22,741 nt of DNA, from the NCBI GenBank assembly GCA_934148985.1, contig CAKPDO010000023.1:1-22741 (forward strand). Direction: 5' to 3'. The notes beneath the pieces are model-generated. The model searched no databases and was not told where the DNA came from. It saw only the letters and a program-made list of their open reading frames with translations. How positions within the stretch are numbered: position 1 is the stretch's first letter; the number at the start of each line of letters is the position of its first letter. The position numbers and the translations under genes were made by a program. Positions 16,753 through 22,741 of the stretch are shown piece by piece. Source of the stretch: an uncultured Clostridia bacterium. Lineage in GTDB: Bacteria; Bacillota; Clostridia; TANB77; CAG-508.

Positions 16753-16781
16753 TTGACATATACACTAAAAAACTATATATT
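16753..16781 (+). promoter_or_regulatory. Promoter of the bactofilin-like gene
   Basis: TTGACA (16753-16758) and TATATT (16776-16781) have a 17-base spacer. The -35 box abuts the rlmN -35 box, so the divergent promoters may compete. Confidence 0.75.
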
Positions 16782-16817
16782 TAAGTAAAATTTATTTTAA
16801 AGGAGGGAATATATTTT

Positions 16818-17864
16818 ATGAAAAATATATTTAAAAAATTTTCTATTATTTTTATTGTTCTAGTTTTAGCCGCTTCTTCTGTTTGTTTAGCTGTAAACGA
16901 AGAAGATATGCGTGCTGCTATAAACTACGATGACCAAGTCTTACCTATTAATATGGACGAAGAAGATATGCCTGTTGTAATTTCTGAAACAGCTGAGGAT
17001 TCAAAATCTCAAAATTACTTTTATGCTGGTTCAAATGATGTAACACTTGATACTCCTGTTGATGGAGATGTGTTTATTGCAACATCTGGAACTGTTACAA
17101 TTAATACAAGTATATTTGGAAATGCATTTATTGTTGCACCATCTGTTGTTTTTAGTGAGGATTCTGTTGTTAGAGCAACTTTATTTAATGCTTCAGATTC
17201 ATTAATTATTAATGGTGCTATTGGACTTAATGTTTTTAATGTTTCAAATTCTTTTTCTTTAAATGGAACTATCGAAAAAGACCTATTTTCTGTTTCACAA
17301 GATAATAGCATAAATGGGTCTGTTTATGGAAATACAAACATTTCGGTTCCTGATACTGAAAGTAAATCAACTGGCGATGAATTAACCGATTTTGTAGAAT
17401 CTGCTGCTTCAATCATAATTCTTGCACTTATTATATTTGGTATAGGAAAATATTTGAATTGTAAATTTATAAATTCATATCCTGATTTTATAAAAAATTT
17501 ACCAAAAACATTACTATACGGATTTATAAGTTTAGTCGTAATCCCTGTAATATGTGTAATTTTATTGATGTTGGGCGTAACTTTAAATATTTCACTTATG
17601 TTACTAACATTATATTTTATACTACTACTTATTGCATCAAGTATTTTGATAATTACTTTATCAGGATTAATTGCTGATAAATTAAGCACAAAATTTGAAA
17701 AAGCAAATCATACTTTATTAATGATAACATCTATTGTTGTTTTAAGTATTGCCTACAAACTTTTACAATTAGTCCCAAATTTAGGAATTATAATTACTTT
17801 TGCATTCGTAATTATTGGAATGGGATTATTTATAAGAAATATCATTCCTACTAAAAAAGCATAA
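16818..17864 (+). CDS. Exported bactofilin-like membrane protein
   Basis: The protein has 348 residues. Residues 1-25 form a signal peptide (cleavage likely after CLA). Residues about 68-170 are a short-period beta-solenoid (GDVFIATSGTVTINTSIFGN, then NAFIVAPSVVF and NVFNVSNSFSLNGTI) like bactofilins/polymer-forming proteins. Four hydrophobic helices follow (about 190-345). The fusion of an extracytoplasmic bactofilin-like solenoid with a C-terminal membrane domain is known from many Firmicutes, but its job is not established; an envelope scaffold is an inference. AAAGGAGG precedes the ATG by 10 bases. The PBP gene starts 34 bases downstream, so the two may form an operon. No zero-frame CGG. 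Confidence 0.75.
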   Translation: MKNIFKKFSIIFIVLVLAASSVCLAVNEEDMRAAINYDDQVLPINMDEEDMPVVISETAEDSKSQNYFYAGSNDVTLDTPVDGDVFIATSGTVTINTSIFGNAFIVAPSVVFSEDSVVRATLFNASDSLIINGAIGLNVFNVSNSFSLNGTIEKDLFSVSQDNSINGSVYGNTNISVPDTESKSTGDELTDFVESAASIIILALIIFGIGKYLNCKFINSYPDFIKNLPKTLLYGFISLVVIPVICVILLMLGVTLNISLMLLTLYFILLLIASSILIITLSGLIADKLSTKFEKANHTLLMITSIVVLSIAYKLLQLVPNLGIIITFAFVIIGMGLFIRNIIPTKKA

Positions 17865-17898
17865 ACTCTTTTAAATCAAGAAAGGAATAAAATTTTTA

Positions 17899-19987
17899 AT
17901 GAAACATAATAAAGAAAAGAAAAATGAATTAAAAAATGAACCACCCAAACCTAAAAAACGCTTTAAGAAGTTTGTTATATTTATTTTATTATTATTTTTA
18001 CTAGTAGCCGTTTTATTTGGTACGTATAAGGCATTTGTTTTTAAAAATCTTGTCAAAAAAATGTTTTATAATTCTCCATCTATTGTATTTGACTCAGATA
18101 AAAATGTTATTGCTGAAATCGGAGCATCTAGAAATAGAAATAATACTAGCTTTTCAGAAATACCTAGTAATTTAATAAATGCTTATGTTTCTATAGAAGA
18201 CCAACGTTTCTATTCTCATCATGGTGTAGATATTAAAAGAACTGGAGCCGCTATAGTTTCTTATGTGATACATAGAGGTTCTTCTTCTTTTGGTGGAAGT
18301 ACAATAACTCAGCAATTGGTCAAAAATTTGACTGGTGATGATTCTAATACAATTTCTAGAAAAGTTAAAGAATGGTTTTATGCTTGGGTTTTAGAAGCTA
18401 ATTTTTCTAAAGATGAGATTTTAGAAGCATACTTAAATATTATTTATACTGGGCCTAATATTTATGGAGTTAAAGAAGCGGCTCTTTATTATTTTAACCA
18501 AGATATTAATGACTTAAATTTAGCCCAAATGGCTTTCTTGGCTGGAATTAATAATTCGCCTAATTCTTACAATCCTTTTTCTAGCTCAGATAAAACTGAA
18601 AAAATTTCTAAAAGAACTAAAACAGTTTTAAACAAGATGCTAGAACTTGGATACATTTCTGAAAGTGACCATGCATTAGCAATAGAACAAGTTGAAAAAG
18701 GATTAGGTTTTAATAAAGGAAATATTTCAAATAACTCTACTATATATTCATACCATACAGATGCTCTTTTAAATGAAATCGTTTCAGACCTTGCACAATC
18801 TAAACATATTTCTAAAGATTTTGCAACAAACTATTTTTACCTATCTGGAAGCAATATTTACAGTACGCAAAAAAGCAATATTCAAAAAATATTAGAAACA
18901 GAATGTAAAAAACAAAAATATGTTTTGAAATCTAGTAATAGTGATGAAACAGCTAATGCTGCCATGGTAATTATGGATCAATCTACTGGTTATGTTGTAG
19001 CTTGTACTGGTGGTCTTGGAGAAAAAACTAGTTCAAGAGGGTTTAATAGAGCTACTCAAATGAAAAGACAAACTGGGTCAGCTATGAAACCAATAGCCGT
19101 GCTTGCTCCTGCAATAAATGAAAAACTTGTAACAAATGTAACCGTTTTTGCCGATGAGCCTACTACATTCACCGATTATAATGGAGAAGCTTATTCTCCT
19201 ATAGATTATTATGATAAATATAGAGGTTCGATTACATTAAGACAGGCAGTTGAATCATCTCAAAATATACCTTTTGTGAAGCTTATGCAAGAACTTACTC
19301 CTCAGGTTTCGATTAAGTATTTAGAAAAAATGGGAATTACCTCATTGAATGAAAAAGATGAAAATCTTTCCCTTGCTCTAGGTGGTTTAGACCAAGGCAT
19401 CTCTCCTCTTGAATTTGCTGGTGCATATAGTACAATTGCAAATGATGGAGTTTATATTGAACCTACTTTTTATACAAAAATAGATTCTACTTCAAATGAA
19501 ACTATTTTAACTTCTAAGCAAAAAAGAAGACGAGTAATCTCAAAAGATTCGGCATTTATTTTAAAGCAATTACTTACCGAACCAGTTGTTGGAGCAAATG
19601 GAACAGCAACATATTGTTCTATTTCTGGAATAGATACAGCCGCAAAGACTGGAACCACAAATGAAAATTATGATAGATGGCTTTGTGGATTTACTCCATA
19701 TTACACAGCTGTTTGCTGGTATGGTTTTGATATGAATGAAACAATTAATTTTGAGCGGCAAAAATCCTGCTGGGCTTATTTGGTCTGATGTTATGAAAGA
19801 TATTCATTCAAAACTTCCTAATAAGAAATTTGAAAAAACAGATGGAGTCATAACATCAAAAATTTGTAGAGATTCTGGTAAAGCCGCAAATGCAAGTTGT
19901 CCAAATACATATACAGAATACTTTTTAAAAGATACCGTACCTCAATTATGTACACAACATTCTTCTAGTAATCAATTGCAAAAATAA
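17899..19987 (+). CDS. Class A penicillin-binding protein (PBP1A/2A-like), one +1 recoding site
   Basis: This is a bifunctional peptidoglycan synthase with a short basic cytoplasmic tail, a membrane helix (24-46), a GT51 glycosyltransferase domain (catalytic Glu100 in IEDQRFYSHHG; GGSTITQQLVKNLT; EAYLNIIYTGPNIYG) and a transpeptidase domain (S394-x-x-K397 in TGSAMKP, S454-Q-N, K583-T-G). The frame changes late, at CGG 19756-19758: skipping C gives Gly620 in FE-G-KNPAGLIWSDVM, the usual C-terminal block, and 695 residues in all. The zero frame ends after 629 residues, leaving the catalytic residues but losing the end of the transpeptidase domain and the Cys-containing tail. AAGGAA precedes the ATG, and a strong terminator follows. 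A spore-specific role is possible but not shown. Confidence 0.92.
19756..19758 (+). other. +1 recoding site, CGGC (PBP)
   Basis: The preceding codon is GAG. Skipping the C gives E-G-KNPAGLIW; the zero frame continues RQKSCWAYLV-stop, unlike any PBP end. Confidence 0.88.
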
Positions 19988-20024
19988 ACAGTTCAAGATT
20001 TTTTCTTGAATTGTTTATTTTTTT
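19983..20024 (+). terminator. Intrinsic terminator of the PBP gene
   Basis: A 16-bp stem with one G-U pair (19983-19998 with 20004-20019), 5-base loop, then seven T. It overlaps the PBP stop codon. Confidence 0.9.
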
Positions 20025-20075
20025 CATAAAAATTCTACTAACCTCATAAAAATTACAATGAAGGAGGTATTTCAA

Positions 20076-21130
20076 ATGAAACCTTTCAAAATATTTGTGT
20101 TTAAAATCAGACGAAATTTACTGCCAGGAATATTTTTACTATTTTTAATATGCCTAATTCTATTTTCTTCAAGCAACATGCAAGCTGCAAAATCTGGTTT
20201 AAAGCTATGGGCAAACTCTGTTATCCCTTCCTTATTTCCGTTTTTTATTGCAACAGAAGTTTTATCGAAGACACGTATTCCTTATCAATTTGGAAGAATT
20301 TTCAATAAATTAATGAAACCTCTATTCAATATTTCAGGAGAAGGAAGCTTTGCTCTATTTATGGGGTGGCTAAGCCGGTTATCCTGTTCGGAGCAAAAAT
20401 TGCTGTTAATTTTAGAAATAATAATATTTGTACGAAAGAAGAATGTGAAAGATTGCTAAGCTTTACAAACAATTCTGGACCATTATTCATTATAGGTACA
20501 TGTGGAATTAGTTTATTCGGTAATTATTTGATTGGAATTTTGCTATTTATAACACATATTTTAGCATGTATTACCGTTGGAATTATATTTAAATTTTGGA
20601 AGAAAAACACATCTACAAATGTTAAATATAAAGTTACTAAATATGACAACAAACTTCAAAACATCACAGTTTCTAGCCTAGGCGAAATATTAGGTTCAAG
20701 TATTCAATCAGCAATTTCTACTATACTTATGATTGGTGGATTTGTGGTTTTGTTTTCTGTTGTAATTTCAATTTTAAATGTTAGCGGAATTACAAATTTA
20801 GTCTGTATCTTACTCGAACCAATATGTCACACCCTTGGAATTCCATCAAAAATTATAGCTTCTATTTTTACTGGACTATTTGAAATAACCAATGGAATTA
20901 GCATGGTTTCTTTAGTAAATCTAAAAAATATTTCTTTAAATATAATTGTTACAGCTTTTCTACTTGGATTTGGTGGACTTTCTGTTTTGCTACAAGTTTT
21001 TAGTATTGTTTCTAAATCAGATTTGTCTATTAAACCATATGTTATTGGAAAAATTTTACATGGATTTTTTGCTGCAATTTATACTTTTTTATTTATAAAT
21101 ATTTTTCCTTTTTTTAATTTGAATTTGTGA
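20076..21130 (+). CDS. ylbJ: Sporulation integral membrane protein YlbJ, two +1 recoding sites
   Basis: YlbJ is a polytopic nucleoside-transporter-like (Gate domain) protein needed for spore development. The recoded protein has 350 residues. The block GLKLWANSVIPSLFPFFIATE leads to FALFMGWLS-G-YPV-G-AKIAVNF, NNSGPLFIIGTCG and GLFEITNGISMV. Two CGG codons four codons apart (20376-20378 and 20389-20391) each need a +1 step; skipping both Cs gives Gly101 and Gly105, both family-conserved in SGYPVGAK. The total shift of two bases matches exactly the frame of the remaining 250 codons. I prefer ATG 20076: AAGGAGG (20061-20067) lies between it and an upstream in-frame ATG (20058) that would overlap its own ribosome site. 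Confidence 0.9.
20376..20378 (+). other. +1 recoding site, CGGT (ylbJ site 1)
   Basis: The preceding codon is AGC. Skipping the C gives S-G-YPV. The zero frame misses the motif and stops at 20457-20459. Confidence 0.92.
20389..20391 (+). other. +1 recoding site, CGGA (ylbJ site 2)
   Basis: This CGG is in frame only after the first shift. The preceding codon is GTT; skipping the C gives PV-G-AKIAVNF. Confidence 0.92.
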
Positions 21131-21378
21131 CTTCCCCCTTATGAGTAGCACCTCCGCATTTGAAATAATTGGAGTTCGTTCTACAAGTAACATATAAAAA
21201 TTTAACATATAATGGCACGCAAATAACATATCATCCAAATGGATTGTCTATATCTGTATTTGATAATTTTACATCTGCCATTTTTTTCAGCTCCATAGTA
21301 ATATTGTATGTTTTATGTAAAGTTATGTGATAGAAAAATTTTTATAAAATTTCATAATCAATTTTTTCTAATTTTCAT
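21131..21378. other. Non-coding stretch, possible decayed ORF on minus strand
   Basis: No supported gene. On the minus strand GGAG near 21290 precedes a very short frame (MADVKLSNTDIDNPFG-stop), after which the same frame stays open with Cys-rich residues (CRTNSNYFKCGGATHKG). It may be a broken small gene; nothing identifies it. Confidence 0.3.
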
Positions 21379-21407
21379 TTGACAATTCTAAAAAAAGATG
21401 CTATTAT
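21379..21407 (+). promoter_or_regulatory. Promoter of a small RNA
   Basis: TTGACA (21379-21384) and TATTAT (21402-21407) have a 17-base spacer; the start is expected near 21414. Confidence 0.75.
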
Positions 21408-21413
21408 ATATTT

Positions 21414-21497
21414 ACAATAAACAAATTGTTCTTAGATTCGGAAGATGTTATTTGTTTTAAGTATGTGTAGCCGTAAAAATGCACATACTATTTTTTT
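21414..21497 (+). ncRNA. Putative small RNA of about 84 bases
   Basis: A good promoter and a good terminator bracket a segment without a believable ORF. AAACAAA and TTTGTTT (21418-21424 with 21451-21457) can form an upstream helix around TTCGGAAG. The 3' end is a 10-bp hairpin (21460-21469 with 21480-21489) followed by seven T. No known family is recognised. It runs towards the 38-residue ORF on the opposite strand and the two terminators abut. Confidence 0.6.
21458..21497 (+). terminator. Intrinsic terminator of the small RNA
   Basis: AGTATGTG/CACATACT extended by a U-G and an A-T pair, then TTTTTTT at 21491-21497. Confidence 0.85.
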
Positions 21498-21501
21498 GTC
21501 C

Positions 21502-21537
21502 AAAAAACAGGGGAGCCCCGTAAACGCCACCCTGTTT
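21502..21537 (-). terminator. Terminator of the 38-residue ORF
   Basis: On the minus strand AAACAGGG (21530-21537) pairs with CCCTGTTT (21505-21512) around a GC-rich loop, followed by TTTTTTGG. Confidence 0.7.
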
Positions 21538-21547
21538 GCTTCTGACA

Positions 21548-21664
21548 CTATGTATTTCTACATTCGTCTTTTGCCTTGTCTTGTTGTTCTTTTGCTTTCA
21601 TAGTTTCTTCTTTTTCTTGTAAAAGCATTTCTACTAATCGCAAAATCAATTCGGAATTTGTCAT
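21548..21664 (-). CDS. Small 38-residue charged protein, unknown function
   Basis: The ORF begins MTNSELILRLVEMLLQEK and continues with a Glu/Lys/Gln-rich helix-forming tail, ending RNT. A very strong AAGGGGGAG ribosome site lies 6 bases before the ATG and a terminator follows the stop, so it is likely expressed. The amphipathic N-terminal half and charged tail suggest one alpha helix or short coiled coil. I do not recognise a family. It lies between spo0A and the small RNA. It contains no zero-frame CGG. Confidence 0.6.
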   Translation of the reverse strand: MTNSELILRLVEMLLQEKEETMKAKEQQDKAKDECRNT

Positions 21665-21804
21665 TTGTTTTCTCCCCCTTTCCGTCCTTTAGTAAAAGAC
21701 TTACCTTTCTGACTTCGAAAAGGTTACTATTATATTACAACATTTTTATATATTATTCAACCGAACAGACTAAAATTGTACAATTATTTTATTATAGACC
21801 CCAA

Positions 21805-21852
21805 AATAACCTTTCATTTATTGAACAAAAATTCAATCAACGAAAGGTTATT
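21805..21852 (-). terminator. Hairpin downstream of spo0A
   Basis: AATAACCTTTC (21805-21815) pairs with GAAAGGTTATT (21842-21852), with an inner TTGAA/TTCAA helix. The T-rich tail on the minus strand is short (TTTTGG). Confidence 0.65.
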
Positions 21853-21861
21853 CGAAACTTT

Positions 21862-22680
21862 CTACGCACTTTTTAATTCTAAGCGTAATTTATCAGCAAT
21901 CATTGCAATGAACTCTGAGTTGGTTGGCTTTCCTTTTGCCGCCGAAACAGTATAGCCAAAAATATTTTCCATCAAGTCGACTTCACCTCTACCCCAAGCA
22001 ACCTCAATAGCATGACGAATTGCACGTTCCACTCTTGATGGAGTAGTTTCAAATTTTTGTGCAATTTGAGGGTATAGGCTCTTAGTAATTTGATTAATTA
22101 CCTCAATATCATTCACAACCATAATAATAGCTTCTCTTAAATATTGATATCCCTTAATATGAGCTGGAACACCAACTCCGTGAATAATATTAGTAACAAG
22201 AGCTTCAAGATTATCTTCAGCTTTGTTTGAAGTAACATTTATGTATGGAGTTCTTTTAGGCTCCCTTATAGCGAAATTATTTCTTACTCCTCTTGGTTTA
22301 AAGTTTTTAATCTCTCTAATTCTTTGCATCAAAAGTTCAATATCAAATGGTTTTACCATATAATATTCTGCACCCAAACTTATTGCCTTTTGAGTTATTT
22401 TGTCTTGACCCACAGCTGATAACATAATGCAAATTGGTTTTTTATCTAAATTACTTCCATTATTTACTTTTTCTAATACTCCAAGTCCATCTAAATGAGG
22501 CATTATAACATCTAATATTGCTACGTCTGGTAATTTTTCTTTTATTAGGTCTACTGCTTCTAATCCATCTTTTGCAATTCCAACAATTTCCATATCTTCT
22601 TGATTTCCAAGATATGTTGCAAGTGTCCTGCTAAATTCTTGATTGTCATCTGCAATTAATACTGTTATTTTCTCTTTCAC
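21862..22680 (-). CDS. spo0A: Sporulation master regulator Spo0A
   Basis: Spo0A is the phosphorelay response regulator that commits the cell to sporulation. The 272 residues include a receiver domain (Asp11/Asp12, phosphoacceptor Asp57 in AILDVIMPHLDG, Lys110 in VKPFD) and the Spo0A-specific DNA-binding domain at about 150-268 with IIHGVGVPAHIKGYQYLREA and the recognition-helix region PSRVERAIRHAIEVAWGRG. The start is GTG 22678-22680, 8 bases after a perfect AGGAGG; no ATG is similarly placed. TATAAT near the window edge (22731-22736) and a perfect palindrome overlap the expected transcription start. It has no zero-frame CGG, so the regulator is readable without recoding while several of its likely downstream spore genes are not. 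Confidence 0.98.
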   Translation of the reverse strand: MKEKITVLIADDNQEFSRTLATYLGNQEDMEIVGIAKDGLEAVDLIKEKLPDVAILDVIMPHLDGLGVLEKVNNGSNLDKKPICIMLSAVGQDKITQKAISLGAEYYMVKPFDIELLMQRIREIKNFKPRGVRNNFAIREPKRTPYINVTSNKAEDNLEALVTNIIHGVGVPAHIKGYQYLREAIIMVVNDIEVINQITKSLYPQIAQKFETTPSRVERAIRHAIEVAWGRGEVDLMENIFGYTVSAAKGKPTNSEFIAMIADKLRLELKSA

Positions 22681-22705
22681 AGCTTTATCCTCCTAAATAT
22701 AAATT

Positions 22706-22728
22706 AAATTGTAAAAATTTTACAATTT
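22706..22728. promoter_or_regulatory. Perfect 23-base palindrome at the spo0A transcription start
   Basis: AAATTGTAAAA and TTTTACAATTT flank a central A at 22717. It lies just inside the predicted start (TATAAT at 22731-22736, minus strand) and upstream of AGGAGG, an operator-like position. It does not match the 0A box (TGTCGAA). Confidence 0.5.
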
Positions 22729-22741
22729 GTATTATATTATA

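Noticed and set aside
5270..21130. Seven separate pseudogenes from random frameshifts
   Set aside because: All eleven shifts are +1, all at a zero-frame CGG, and coding is intact on both sides. Random decay does not predict this. Sequencing artefact remains possible but would also need to act in codon phase.
21445..21603. 52-codon plus-strand ORF ending in a hydrophobic stretch (toxin-like)
   Set aside because: GGAAG is too close to its ATG, it runs through the small RNA's terminator, and its hydrophobic end is the antisense shadow of the 38-residue ORF.

Overview
This AT-rich window (coding G+C around 30% by eye) comes from an endospore-forming, Gram-positive member of the Clostridia. It carries spo0A, spoIIP, spoVB, ytxC, ytvI and ylbJ homologues, strong AGGAGG-type ribosome sites, a recJ-relA-hydrolase run typical of Clostridia, and an LPXTG-anchored surface protein. 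I cannot name the species; an uncultured gut lineage is plausible.

Layout. 1-560 (-): N-terminal part of secA. 713-4450 (-): giant sortase-anchored SGNH esterase with nine 80-residue Ig-like repeats. 4634-5191 (+): membrane-anchored DUF1980-like protein. 5270-7614 (-): ytvI and spoIIP. 7726-7908 (-): unrelated-looking 60-residue gene with its own promoter and terminator. 8068-12646 (-): operon recJ-relA-metallo-hydrolase. 12802-13662 (+): ytxC. 13663-14281: no protein gene, but a structured RNA with promoter and terminator plus short repeats. 14282-15605 (+): spoVB. 15608-15674: a perfect 28-bp palindrome. 15682-16701 (-): rlmN. 16818-17864 (+): secreted/membrane bactofilin-like protein. 17899-19987 (+): class A penicillin-binding protein. 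20076-21130 (+): ylbJ. 21131-21800: a small RNA and a convergent 38-residue ORF. 21862-22680 (-): spo0A.

The striking property is recoding. Seven conserved genes (ytvI, spoIIP, the hydrolase, recJ, spoVB, the PBP, ylbJ) are broken in the standard code by a total of eleven +1 frame changes. Every one falls exactly on a zero-frame CGG codon. Dropping the C of that CGG, so that CGGN is read as one glycine (GGN), restores a full-length family-typical protein each time and often a conserved glycine: HTP-G-HT in the hydrolase, SG-YPV-G-AK in YlbJ, S-G-IN in SpoVB, GVL-G-MFVGP in YtvI. The unbroken conserved genes (partial secA, the surface protein, the DUF1980 protein, relA, ytxC, rlmN, the bactofilin-like gene, spo0A) contain no zero-frame CGG at all. 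The only exception is the GC-richer, foreign-looking 60-codon ORF. The simplest reading is that this lineage decodes CGGN as a four-base glycine codon, or skips one base at an unassigned CGG; the tRNA or factor responsible is not in this window. A systematic sequence artefact must still be excluded.

Most of the recoded genes belong to sporulation and the cell envelope (engulfment hydrolase SpoIIP, lipid II flippase-like SpoVB, YtvI, YlbJ, PBP), with recJ and the hydrolase as exceptions, so CGGN decoding would be a shared requirement for building the spore. CDS coordinates below span the whole recoded genes.
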